Of a DNA stretch of 64,000 nt, positions 33,601 to 46,287 are shown one piece after another. Numbering within the stretch: the first letter of the stretch is position 1; each line of letters begins with the position of its first letter. The DNA is from Myrica gale (lineage: Eukaryota > Streptophyta > Magnoliopsida > Fagales > Myricaceae), in the NCBI GenBank assembly GCA_963930655.1, contig OZ005620.1, positions 18,233,001 to 18,297,000 on the forward strand, written 5' to 3'. The position numbers and the translations under genes were made by a program. The notes beneath the pieces are model-generated. The model saw only the letters and a program-made list of their open reading frames with translations, did no database searches and was not told the origin of the DNA.

Positions 33601-34959
33601 TTGTTGGTGGGTACGGAGCATTGGGATGCGTGAAGTTGGGGGTAACGGAAGCCGTTAGCTAGTCGCGTTTCCGTTCCCGTTAGCTGCCGTCCCCGTCGTC
33701 GACTGCTTCGAAGCAGGCAGCAGGGCCAACCCGGCAGAATTTACTTTTTTTTCGTGGGAGTTGATGAATTTAGTTTGACCTGCAGTAGCGGCGATAATTT
33801 CGTTGTTGTGCCATTGATTGTGGGGCCCACCATATACACGTGGGAGGCGTTGGATCTTGGTCTCTTTTCCTCTTCCTTCCCAGACAATCTGCTTGCTGTC
33901 CGGGTGGTCCTCGTCGACGCACGTCAGCAGAGGCCCCCACTGGAGGTTCCACTTTGTACGGTCTCTCTGGGGCCTCTAGGCTAAAGCCTCTAGCCTCCAC
34001 GTAATCTTTTACTGCTTTCCCAAGCCTACAAACCGTGTCGTTTAGGGAAACCTTCACGTACTGCCCGTTTGTACTTTGTAGGTTTGGACATTGCCTTCCA
34101 AAAATAAGAAAAAAGAAACGAAATCTGTCGAAAAGGAATGGAAAATAAATATCTTCCCACTTTTTTTTGGATAATTAATAAAATTATTCAAATAAAATAT
34201 TGGGTATTTTAATGGATAGCTACCAAGTGAGGCTTTTTCCTTAATGCTGGTCCCCGTGGACGATCAATGAGGCTCAACTCTTGATATGATGTCCTATCCT
34301 TTGGTCACTAGTACATACAATTTCAATCAACGCTTAGCCAAAAGGGGAAGAAATTCTTTTGGAGGATTAGTAGATCATATATAGACCCCTCCAGTACACT
34401 GGCAAGGCTTTTCTAGGGGGAAAATCACAGATGATTTTATCGTACGTTGTGTGAAATTTTGCCCCTATGATCTCAACAACTTTTGTTTCTATAAGAGGTT
34501 TTGTGCAAGCTCTAATCAGAACAATGTATGCCTCACAACCCTTTTGTTTGTATGCATCTCTTGTCAGTTGAAATGATTGTTTTCTAAGAATGTTTGATGT
34601 CCATGACAGACTTCCCAAGTTTCTCACTTTTTCAGACCAAAAAAGAAAGGAAATTCTAGGTTTCGAGTTCATTGGTTCGTGAATTCAGTTATTAGTATGT
34701 GCTTTCTCTTTTATCAATGCTTAAGACCTATAATGTTTTTCAGGGTTTTAGTAAGCAAAAGTGCTCATCTAATTAGTTCATCCTTCAAATCTCTACCAAT
34801 CTTCAAATCTCTACCAATTGGACATGTTAGAGAGCTTATAAGTAACCTATCAACAACTCTCTTTTTACCTTATATGTTGTCATGTAATTGTTTATCCATC
34901 TAGTTTTACACTATGAAGCTATGAAAGTACATACAGTTATTTGAAAATCGTGATAGTAT

Positions 34960-35225
34960 CTAGCACTTTAGACATCTATATTTTTTTAATATACTATTAA
35001 AAGTTTCTGTCACTTCAATGCGTCTATATAATTTTAAAACTTAAATAAGATTTTCTCAATCGTTCTAACACTTTGTAGATTGTCTCCAAATGTACTAGTA
35101 TCAAATACTTCAGACACTTGAACTTTTTTAATGTACTGATAAAGGTGTCTGTCACTTCATTACGTCTCAATAACTTCAAATCTTAACAATACGTCTCAAT
35201 AATTTCAAATCTTAATTAATAATAT
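34960..35225 (+). repeat. two-copy diverged direct repeat
   Basis: The blocks starting near 34970 (ACTTTAGACATCTATATTTT) and near 35102 (ACTTCAGACACTTGAACTTT) share order and spacing through CTGTCACTTCA...CGTCT. No function is evident. Confidence 0.45.
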
Positions 35226-38200
35226 TTTTCTAAGCTATTGTAACCCATACCAAACTTTTTGTCCCACTGTCCAAAGTTATATGGGAAACATGTTGCCATG
35301 TGCCATTTCTTCTAATTCTTTTAATATCAATTATTAACACATCGCAAAGATACGATCATGATCTTAGCTTATATGAACGCGAAAACTTTGTACTTAATTA
35401 AGCGTCGATCTCCATCTATAAAATATGACAACCAATTATGTGCATTATAAAGTTTATATATATTTTACATTTTCTTATCGGATCATTCGTGTAAAATGAA
35501 TTATTACACTTCATGATCTCTATCTTGTGCGATGTATATATATATAAGACTTTATTATCTTCATGTTTCTCGTCGTCATGTCTTGTTCTTTGTTGTTTAG
35601 ACTTTACAATAGCGACATATTTGTACCGTATTATACCCACGATTCGTGTCGGTGTTTGCGCTTTCACGGGTTCTGCATTATTGATGATCTGCTGGTGCAC
35701 CCATAAGTAGAGCAACCCCTGCATCATCCCCCACAATTTAAAGAAAAATGGTTTTTTTCTTAAGGCTATTCAAGGTTCGCTCGAGACCCCTATGGGAACC
35801 TATATCCTAAACTATATATATATCTGTTGGAATTTGAAAATTGCATTAATTTAACAATATCCAAAGTTAATTAACACAGCCCACGAAACCAGCTGACTGT
35901 ACGTAGTGAAATGTAAAATCCAGAACAAATAACATATATATAATACATGCGGCTTACGTCGGATTAAGTTGCTTTTGCCTCCTTCCTGGAAGAACATTAT
36001 AAAGGAAGAGGAGAGGAATATGTTTAATCCAGCTTGGGATTAATTTAATGTCCAGTTTCTACTCCTACTTTGCATCTTTCCCACCTTCAGCAACTCTCTG
36101 TCCCCAACAAGAATATATGATATGTTTACCGATCATCGAGCTAGATGCCTACCCCACCACTTTATGTACGCTCTTTCTGATTAGTCACCAATTATTTTAA
36201 ACCTATATTTTGCGAATGGCATACATATATAAAATATATTATATATACGTGCCCAATTGAAGTTTCCGGGGAAAAACTTATTAGGGGAAGTGGGAGCAAA
36301 TTTAATTATAATATTTTTTGTAAATAAGTCCTTGAAGAACAAGTAAACAGTGAATTAAATACTCTTAATTAAGTTTATATTGTTTTGTTGATGATTTTCG
36401 GAGAAAATAAATACAGTACTGCATGTTTATATCAAAGTAAAAATTCACATCTGAGGAGGGCTCATGGCGTGAAGACTAAATCATCTCTGTACAGTTCACT
36501 ACAGGAAACATTGCATTCTACGTCAATCTTTTGTAAAATTATTTGATATTTTTTCCTCCTTTCCTTATACCTACGTTTCCTTCATAGAAATAGGAGATCA
36601 ATAGAGGATCAGAAGAAAAAAACATATAATATTATAATATATATACTTGACCACATATCAGCATCTCGGTTTTGGGTTGAATTATATGGAGAGGTTTTAT
36701 TCTGAGTTCCAATAAGTTGGAACTTAGAATATTCCAAATGTATTTTACTTTTTTCCAAATAATATTTTCCTAGTGACTTTTGACCCCCCACGACGTGGTG
36801 ATCAAATACAGAACTTTCCTTTAACTATTTCCCAAGTTGACATCGGGACTCAATTAGCAGTCTCCCTACATTGTATAGAACCACCCTTCATAGATTTCTG
36901 TCCTTTGGTAACAATACAGTTAACCAAACTACTGTCCTAAGGTTTTTTTTTAATAAATTTCACAAAACAGAGGTTGGATGATTTACTTTTTGGCTAAAGT
37001 AAAGATCGATGCTGTTGATATGTGTAAATTTCAATTCTTCTGGGGGTGTGATTTCAGGATGCCAAAGAAGCGATATGAGTTGGTTGAGTCCATGTCAGCA
37101 AGGGTTTTTTTTACTTTACTAATTAATTTTGTCTCTTTTTTTTTAATAATTACCTTAGTGGTGTGGATAAGCATCATTAGCTTAGGTTTTCAAGCTTTCT
37201 TAGCCTTTAAATCAGAGAACATGGACGAAAGCAAAGACAAACCAATAACAATAGGGTTATGTGTGTGGTTGCCTGTCCCCCGTGCATAATTCGGCCCCAT
37301 GGTAGATTTCTTATTCATAACTTTATAGCCCGACATCTGTCCATTATAATTAATATCATGGGTGACATTTGTTTGCCGAAATTTTAAGAAATATTCTCAA
37401 ATTTTTAGGAATCTTTTAAATATTAAAATTTATTGAAGTTTGTGAAACTTTTGGAATGTGGGTAGATGGTGAAAATTTTGAAGCGTTTAGCTTGTTCAAA
37501 ATTTTGGGCAAATGAACGCTAGCCATATAATAGTTGAACTATGCATTAAGCTAATAGGATACAATAATATAATAATTACTAGCCCTTTGTGCTCTTTTGG
37601 AAGGGTTATGGCGTACTTTTTCTAACATAATTTGAAATTTTGGTGAAGGGTTGGGGAATGAGTGGTAAACCAATTATTGAGTGTCAGTGTGGAGTTAGTA
37701 TATAGTTAACTATGAATCTCGAATATTTGTTTAATTAGATTAAGATAGGATCGATTTTGGGTTTTAATTTTACCTGGAAATTAAATAAGGACTTGGTAAT
37801 TAATTAAAGTGGTACCTGATCAAAAGAATCATCTCAAAGAATATAAGATCTAAAGATCTTAGGAATATATCAATAATTTGATGCAAGTGAATGGTTATAA
37901 TAAGAAACCTGAAAAACCAAATTAATCTGCAAGAGAATTAAAGAGACGGAGTAGTACTATCTAAAAATGTTGTGAAATTTCTAATAAATGGGAAAATAAT
38001 TAAGGTTCTGTGGGTAATTTCCTTATAATTTAAAAAGTAATTAGGATATGATTAATTAGTATATGAAATTGGGCTGGATCAAAACTTTCATATATTTTTT
38101 TCTTTGTAAAGGTGCATATACAACAAGAAACCACCCAAAAAGATGTCTTTTTCTCGAGTAAATTAAATTTCAGAAAAAAAAACTATCAAAGATTAATGTA

Positions 38201-40516
38201 TCAAGTTGCTTGAACACATACGCTTCTAAAGGAGTGGATGTTGGGGTTATTAAACAAATGTTGGTTAGTTAAAAGGGCATTCAAACTGCCTACTGTTCAG
38301 AGCAACGGACCTACCAATTGCATAAATCTCGGTCAATCTAAAACTTGCTTTGACTCTCAGATTCAAGAAGTTTGATTCCCCAGAAATGACTAGTTTGCCT
38401 TAAACTTGGCTAGAGATTAGTTTGATATATAATGCATGGTTCGTACAAGACTATTTGGAACACAAATGAATGATACCAGGTACAATTTTTTGTTCTTTTT
38501 GGCTTGAGTTATGAACTTAGATATTGGGAAAGAATCATATGGTAAAGCTCACTTCATTTACATATTTAATACTTGGTGGTTAATATAATTAGGAGGCGCA
38601 TGGGAGATGTACGTGCGGTGCTGTCTACAATAAAGTAGCCTACCAATTCCATATATATATACCGAAATTAATGTAATGCTCTCAGAAAGATGAAATGGAG
38701 AAATGGTCCTCTAGAAAAGAAAAGAGAAAAAGAACAAAGCTTCTTCTTGATCCCCTCTACGATTTCCAATGGGACATGCCACGGATTTCCCCACCATCCC
38801 CTTAAACCAGGAACGCCTTTACTGTCGTCACTGTAGACTAAAGACAACAATTCTTTTCACAAAAAAAGAGAAACAATTCTTTAACAATTAGCGTTTTCGA
38901 TTAAATTACTTTGAGGGAGAGAGAGTGCATGTATGCTACTATTGGCTCCTGGTGGGCACCGGCCGCCGTGGGGCTGGTTGATGTTTATGCAGACCCCATG
39001 TGGACACCAAATTGGTGGAGGTGGGTGTTTACATGGCTGCCCTTAGACTGCACAAATTAGAGAGCTCATTTGCATCAGATTATAAATAACTATTGGGAAA
39101 CAAAAGCATCCAACAAGTTGAAGTTGAGCCACTCTCTGAGCTTGCCCTTTTCTACCCATCTAGGATTGGGCATTGTTTTTTGTGGGGTACCCTACATAAC
39201 TTTATTATTACTAAAAAGAAACACCAACTAAGGTTTATGATTAGTTTATCTCAGGTGTGTCCCTTAAACAAACCTTAAAATTGAGCATTTTGGGTTGGAA
39301 TCCATGTGAGGACAATCATGGGCAAAGGGGAGAAAATTATACGCCTTTGAGTGCGTGGAGGCTGCCCTTGTGCCAATCGTCTCCATGGAAGCATATGCTA
39401 GTTTGAACGAGTGTGTGAGGGGGGAGCTCAGTGGGATTTTGGTCCCCAGAGGTGGCATGAGTTTTGACATCTTTAGACCTTGTTCGAGGCTTTGTTAGCC
39501 ATTGGATCTCATGATTAGGTCCTTCTTTGCTTGGTGATGTGGACCTAGTTATTACTCCATGAAGCTTGAGACCCACTGGACCCTCATTTTCCTCCCTTTC
39601 CCACTCCCTTTGCAGAAGAAAGGACAGTGTTTCTGCGGTATCCACCATACGGAAACATTACACACTTTCATCTGGGGACCTTATAACCTCCACATTCTCT
39701 TCTTTATATGAATTGCGGTTAATTGAGATGTCATTGAAGCATTCGGCCGCCACTTGGTTGACAAAGTTTTATGTGAAGGACCACAGTTAGGATTAAAAAC
39801 AGCTGTGCAGACCCAAAAAGTCTAAAAAACAACAGACTTCCCAGCGGGGGAAGTACTGAGATCTCTGTTGCTCCCCAGAATTTAGGATGATGCACTTGTT
39901 AATTAAGAATTCTATATGGGTTGATCGTATAGCTGTAGTGAGTATATGGATTTCATGCATTTCTTTACTCATTTTGTTTGAGTGTTCGAGCTAAACATGT
40001 TATATCAAGGTTTTATTTGTTTATTTGCAGACTAATTCACGTGTCAGACTCATTTTCTTTACTGCTTTTCCATTGGATTATCAAACTTCTAATTTGTATT
40101 TGTTTTTATCTTAGTAAGGTTTAGTCGTGCAAAAAGTGTTAGAAAAAACCCCCCCACTTGGTTTAGAACATGCATGTAATTAAATTGCTTAACCGGACAG
40201 TCTAACTTTGACCTAGCAAGACACATACCTAGTTTTAACTGCCTAGATTATCCAATATAATTACATTCAAAGCAAGTCATATAAAGGGCATGTGATTGGT
40301 CGAACTGAATAGCTTACTGGTAATCAAGTAAAAGTGCATGTTACTGTATCCCTATTAGCCCATCGGAACCCAATTATTGGGGAACTTAGTGCTTAAATTA
40401 GTCACATACGGTGACATATCCTCTTGGACAACAGATGGCAAAATAACTTCATCGCTGCAAAAGTTTGAAAACTGAACAGAATAATAATAATTATAACGAT
40501 ATATATATATATATAA

Positions 40517-40525
40517 TTGAAATAA
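40517..40525 (+). repeat. 9-bp target-site duplication, left copy
   Basis: TTGAAATAA here is repeated perfectly at 40912-40920 on the other side of the element. Confidence 0.9.
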
Positions 40526-40911
40526 GGGTTAAATACACTTTGCACATTTCAATTATAGGAGTCTTGACACTTTACAACCCAATTTAATTATCATTTTTGT
40601 CACATTGCACCTATCAGCTATTGATTTCAAACATTTTGCACTCTTCTTTAAAGTTTTTAGTTAATTTGGATAGAAAATGATTTTTCTTACGTACGAAATG
40701 ATAATTTTGATTGGCAAGTGACCCTTTAATGAGGGTAAAATTGTAATTTTACAGATAAAAAAATTTCCTATCCAAATTGATGGAAAGTTTTAACGTATTG
40801 TGCAAAATGTCTGAAATCAATAGTTGATTAATGTAATGTGACAAAAATAATAGATATGAGTGCAAAGTGTCAAGACCCCCAAAATTAGAGGATGAAAAGT
40901 GTATTTATCCC
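40526..40911. mobile_element. MULE-type MITE with long terminal inverted repeats, 386 bp
   Basis: The left arm starts GGGTTAAATACACTTTGCAC and the right arm, reverse-complemented, starts GGGATAAATACACTTTTCAT. Similarity of the arms extends about 150 bp (AGTCTTGACACTTT against GGTCTTGACACTTT; TTTGTCACATT against TTTGTCACATT). A perfect 9-bp target duplication identifies Mutator-type transposition. It has no coding capacity. Folded RNA from it would form a long hairpin. Confidence 0.85.
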
Positions 40912-40920
40912 TTGAAATAA

Positions 40921-41940
40921 TAAAATATGTATCCAAATTAAACTTTTGAGATAGTTTGTGATTTCACGATATAATATTAGAGCCAAAGCCTTGAGTTCAA
41001 AATCCAACTCTACACCTAACCTTCATTTTAATTAAAATATACACCGAACCTACCAATTAATTAAGGATCCGAGTATCCGACACATGCATGAGAGCCAATA
41101 TAATTTATATAATAAAATCTTCCTCTTCTTAATAGCAAGGAGGAAGTTAGGATTGGACCTTAGGGCCGTTACACAAAAATAAATATTACGGGACTGGATT
41201 TAAAAAAAAAAAACAAAGCTTACAATACTTTGGCTTCCAAATTATTCATATACATATCAAACGTTCAATGTTCTCAATTGATCAGCTGTAAGCTATAGGA
41301 AGGTGTATATATATATATATATATATAAAATTAAAAACGTAATGAACCAGATTAAACATTACAATGAAAATGTGTTGAAGAAGACAAGGTTGGAAAGTAG
41401 TGGAGTACAACCCAAAGGGATGAACTTTTTTATTAAAATTGGAAACTAAAACATCACGTACGTCGCCCAGCCTATGAAAAGAGATTATATGATCCACTAA
41501 TCTTTAAAATGTTTGAACAAGTCCAAATTCCGCCGTACGTACACCATATATATTTTACTTTTAAACATAAATTAAATTTCAGTTTGTTTAAACGTCCCTT
41601 TAAGCGTGCAGTGCTTATCTTTAATTTATGTTTAGTACTCTACCTCTTAGTTATTGTCAACACACTTAGGCTCAGTTTGTTTTGCAATATTTTACTTTTT
41701 GAAAAGTATTTTTCATACATTCGACTGTTTGGGAGTCTCGTAAAATAAGGTCAATTGAAACTCAATTCAGTCAACTGTAAAAGATAGCTCCACTTTCTTG
41801 AAAGTAGTTTACTTTTTGAAACTAGTAAATCTTCTTTTCCTGACTTGTCTCTCCCAATTTTAGGATTGGCCAAAAACCAATCGACTCGACCTTCTGACTC
41901 GAAACCGACCCAATTCAACACAAACTAGTCGGCTTACATC
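40921..41940. other. AT-rich spacer with a TA microsatellite
   Basis: (TA)n lies at about 41307-41327. No gene is recognised. A 79-codon open stretch at 41509-41748 has no family resemblance. Confidence 0.35.
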
Positions 41941-41944
41941 GTGG

Positions 41945-42865
41945 TCGGGGTCAGATTTTGAAACATGAACCTGAGAAAAATCAAGTTCGTATTCGAATCT
42001 CTAACTCAAAATCAAATCATTTAAAAGAACTTGACCCCGACGGTTTTATCTTTTTTCGGAGTTGGGGTCGGATTTTGAAATATGAACCCAAGAAAAATTA
42101 GGTTTGTGTTCGAGTCTCTAACCCGAAACTAAAGCATTCAAAGGAACACGACCCTAACGATTTTAGCTTTTTCAGGGTTGGGGTAAGGTTTTGAAATATG
42201 AACACGAGAAAAATCAGGTTTATGTTCGCGTATCTAACCCGAAACCAAATCAATCAAAAGAACCCGACCCTAATGGTTTTAGCTTTTTCAAGGGTCGGAG
42301 TTGTGTTTTGAAACATGATCCAGAGAAAAATCAGGTTTGTGCGATCTAACTCGAAACAAAAACATTCAAAGGAACCCGACCCCGACAATTTTAGATTTTT
42401 TCGAGATCAGGGGTCAAGTTTTGAAACATGAACCCGAGAAAAATCAGGTTCTTATTCGCGTCTCTAAGCCAAAACCAAATCATTCAAAATAATTCAATCA
42501 CAACAGTTTTAGCTTTTTTTCGGGGTCGGGTCGGATTTTGAAACATGAACCTGAGAAAAATCAAGTTCGTGTTCAGGTCTCTAACCCGAAACTAAAGTAT
42601 TTAAAGGAACTCGACCCTGATGATTTTAGCTTTTTTTCAGGTCAGTGTCTGGTTTTGAAACATGAACATGAGAAAAATCATGTTCATGTTAGCTTCTCTA
42701 ACCCGAAATTTAAGCATTCGAAGGAACTCGACCTTGACGGTTTTAGCTTTTTCAGGGTCGAGGTCCGGTTTTGAAACACGAACTCAAAAAAAATCAGGTT
42801 AGTTTTCGAGTGTCTAACCCGAAACCAAAATATTAAAAGGAACCCGACCCATTTCTTACTCTCTC
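41945..42865 (+). repeat. satellite-like tandem array, eight units of about 117 bp
   Basis: The landmark AAACATGAAC (or AAATATGAAC) recurs at 41961, 42078, 42194, 42311, 42424, 42541, 42658 and 42774, giving spacings of 117, 116, 117, 113, 117, 117 and 116. Each unit contains TTTTGAAACATGAACC, GAGAAAAATCAGGTT, CTCTAACCCGAAACC, AAGGAACCCGACCC and TTTTAGCTTTTTTCGGGGTC. The CGACCCCGAC and GTCGGGGTC ends of adjacent units are complementary, so each junction can form a hairpin. Units are clearly diverged from one another. No protein is proposed. Confidence 0.9.
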
Positions 42866-45800
42866 GAAAATTTTATTTTATTTTATTTCAAATTGATATT
42901 ATAAATTAAGTTTATTAATCATATAAAATTACGAAAAATATAACATAAGTACTTTCAAAAAATATATTTAATGTAACAACCAAACACCGAAAATTAGAAT
43001 ACTTTACTCAAACATGATGCATTGAAAACTGCTTTAAAAAAAACGAACTTTGCAGCGAAACAAATGCATGGCTTTCTTACAATCCATGAAGGGACCTAAT
43101 AAGAATTTTAACCTTTTCGGAAATCATAATTTATTTATTTTTGAATTAGGGAGGCCTAGAAAATTATACTTCAGTTTTAAACTACTTCAATTAAAGCTTC
43201 TGAACTTCCAAAAATATTTCAAGTTATCCTTAATTAATTTCCATTGAAATTGTGGAGAAGGTTTAGGTAAAGATAAAAATTTCACACGTACCTATTCTAA
43301 ATCTTAGGAGAAATTGTACAATTTCCTTTATAAACAAAAAAAAGAGCCTTAATTAATTGATAAATCTATAAGCTAAACAACTCTTGGACGATAGTAGTTT
43401 AACAACAACAATCCGTATAAATCCCAAAACATTCCGACTTATTATTTTTGGGAAAAAAATTATAGTTAATCCCGTATCTATATGCTCAAATCAATTTCGT
43501 ACCTGCAACTATCAAAACGGCAATTTACATACACCCCGTCCAAATTAGACGTTAAGTCAAACGAAAAAAATATGCAAAATGACTGAAATGTTCATTCAAA
43601 ACAAAATTTATTATTTTTTCGCCCCCCAAATTCACTCTATATATCGAAGCCCCGTTCAGAGCCTACCATAGTTTCTCTTCCTAATTACATCAATATTAAA
43701 TTCAAAGCTAATTAAGTCTAAAACCTTAAATGAAGGCATGCAAGTAGCATGATGTTAGCAAATGGTGTCACAAGCATGGGAGGAGATAACAATATCTTAT
43801 AGTTAATCGTATTTGAATTGGTTTTTTCTTGCCTCTTCTTCTTCTTCTTCATTTTCTTCTTTCTTTTCTTATTGAGTTCCATACTCCTTCAATATAGATG
43901 GGCATCGTACTATAGCTTGGTTGATGGGAAAGGGAGTTGCTACTAATTTTCTCTCTTATATTTTATGAGGATATGGGCTATGATTAAGATTAGTTTAATC
44001 ATCAACCCTATTTAGTACAAAGATAATTAGTTGTTGAACCACATTAATCAGGCAGAATGCCATAATCCTTCCGTCGAATTGAGCTTGATGACACATGAGG
44101 CAGACCAATTGTTCATTTAGCATTCAACCAATTACTACATTTCGCTTTTTTTAAAACGTGATGTGGATGTATTTATTAAAAATAAACTGAAAAATATATA
44201 AACGCAATTCTGATGTGGGTGCTGGAGCATAGATTGGTGAGGTCCCTTTTTTTACCCAGAAGCGTGTCTTGCTTCACTGAACAATATTTGCTCATTTTCT
44301 TCAAATTATGTTGGGCTAATCTCCAAACTACGAGCAATTTCTGAAAATGATTTAATTCAAGCATCTTGAACTCAGGTAGCCTAAAACGCATCTGGTTGTC
44401 GTTGGACATCTTAGTACTGTTTTCCAGTTTCTGTCATTTGTAGTCTGAAAGTAAACCTCTGGTATTGTTTAAGCAAATCTATACTTAAAAATTGTTGTAA
44501 ACCATTATGAATGAGCCCAACGACATATTTTAGATGTAAGGTCAATAGGTCTGCATCAAGTGGTTGTGTTCTCTGTTTGGGCTGGAAAGGAAAAGGCAAG
44601 TAAAGAAATGATATACAATTATTTTTAAAAAAAAAACACAAAACCTGCAGACTCAAAAGATTTCAAGTATATTACAAAATGTTTAAAAGTCAGATGGGAA
44701 CACATCATGGCATAGAATTCCATAAGTAAACTTAGGATCTTTCAAAGGCATATTCCCCTCATTAAACATTTGATTACTCTGGATTGTACTAAAGCTCATG
44801 ATGCTTCACCTTTCAGGGCCCTTATGGTGTACTCTTAAGGATGGGAGAAATTAGATTAAAACGTCAATTCCTAATGATAGCCTAATATCTCGAAGTATCC
44901 TAGGATAGAAATCACATAAGATTTAGGTATAAAAATATATTGAAAGTGCTGATTAAAAGTTAAATTTAATTAGCCAATGTCTCAACATCAAGCGTACCCA
45001 TTACTGGGTCGTATTCAGCAGTCATGAGTACAGTGACCAGCACCGAGCTAGTGGGGTTCTTTAGCTTTAATGTAGGCCGCTTAAAGAGCTGGATTACTTT
45101 AATCTAGTGCTAGGGCTATCTACAAATGGAATCTCAGTAGCAAACTTCATCCAGCCAAAAAAATTTCTTCCAAGGGGGTGGTGTATCTTTGACAAATCTT
45201 TTTGTGGGCAGGCTGCATAGCTTTGGCTTTGTCAAATTAGAACCTGCTGATATGCAATTTTCTGTAGTTTGATTTAACATTGTCTTAAACAATTGGTTGA
45301 AGGTCATATTCTAACAGGTAGAGAGAAAAGCAAAGGGTGGCAGATGCCATGGTGGCTAGAGCCATGGCCTTCGCTTGTTATAAAGGGCTACATTCTCCAT
45401 GAAGTTTACTGGTCTAGAGGGTACAGTTCAGAAACTATTTATCTAACTCTCCACCTTCTTTCTGATGGAAGGGGATGGAATGGTTCAGGAACTCAATATA
45501 CTTCGCACAAATAAACCCTCTAGCCTAGCTCCAAGATTCATCTTTCTAATTCCTAATGAAAGGATTTTTAAGTCAATTTCCGTGAACCCCCTACCATGTC
45601 TCACAAATAATGTCCAAAGAAGCACTCTGTGGGGGGCACCCATGTTTTGTGATCTGTTTAAATTTTTGTACATTTTGGAGTCTTTGGACAGACAAAGGAA
45701 AAAGAAAAGACAAAAAAATCTTTTGAGCATAACAGAACCCTTGCATTAAATTTTTAACTGGATGCAATTAATAACTTATCTATATGTAAAAGATAACTCG

Positions 45801-46287
45801 GCCAAATCATTTATTTTTGTTCTGTCCAAATCCTGCTTAAATTTTCATTCCAAAGGCTGGCAGAGATTGGTCTTCATAAGGCAAAGTGTCCTGGAAAGTC
45901 CTCTATATTTACTTTGTTTTTTGGGTATGTCGACGATTCATATTGGTTTAGTTCATACAAAGGCAATCAGGCCGCTGACATAATCGTCCAAGTTTCAGAT
46001 ACAAAGTTCCATTCTATGCAGACAAGCCAACATTAGACAAGAACAACGAAGAGAAAAATGCAATTCTACTTTTTATTCAGAGAAACATTACTAAATCTGT
46101 ATTCATAGAAACAATCACGAACTACAGAAAGACAGGTGTGAGGGCAACACTGCTTTAAGACTCGTTGCAGCATGCTTGGTGCCAGAGCTAATATAACCTC
46201 CTTTATGCTCCCGACAACTCTTAACATCACAAAATTGATATTCTAATAATTGAAAGGTGAAGGGAAAATACGAGGGTTGACTTTTAT
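42866..46287. other. gene-poor spacer downstream of KAS I
   Basis: No supported gene. 43440-43640 resembles a degenerate terminal region of a MULE-like element (GTACCTGCAACTATCAAAAC type). 44170-46280 is less AT-rich, with short open stretches on both strands; none shows a family motif. The last about 250 bp before 46288 are probably the 3' UTR of KAS I. Confidence 0.35.

Larger units (their letters stand above)
33601..40525. other. gene-poor spacer
   Basis: I find no supported gene in these 6.9 kb. 33600-34060 is GC-richer, probably distal promoter of the ARF gene. 34790-34820 has a short direct duplication (TTCAAATCTCTACCAATC). 34960-35225 holds two diverged copies of a block of about 125 bp (TCTGTCACTTCAATGCGTCT versus TCTGTCACTTCATTACGTCT). 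The rest is AT-rich, with one moderately GC-rich patch at about 38940-39800 whose open frames on both strands resemble nothing known. No tRNA or known microRNA sequence was recognised. Confidence 0.4.

Noticed and set aside
34367..34672. 101-codon minus-strand open frame
   Set aside because: No recognisable domain, no splice partners and no neighbouring exon-like blocks.
39264..39790. Overlapping open frames on both strands in a GC-richer patch
   Set aside because: Neither strand shows a domain or a codon-like pattern; kept only as a possible non-coding transcript.
42538..42774. 78-codon open frame made of two 39-residue repeats
   Set aside because: Follows from the 117-bp satellite period; neighbouring units contain stops, so selection for a protein is not indicated.
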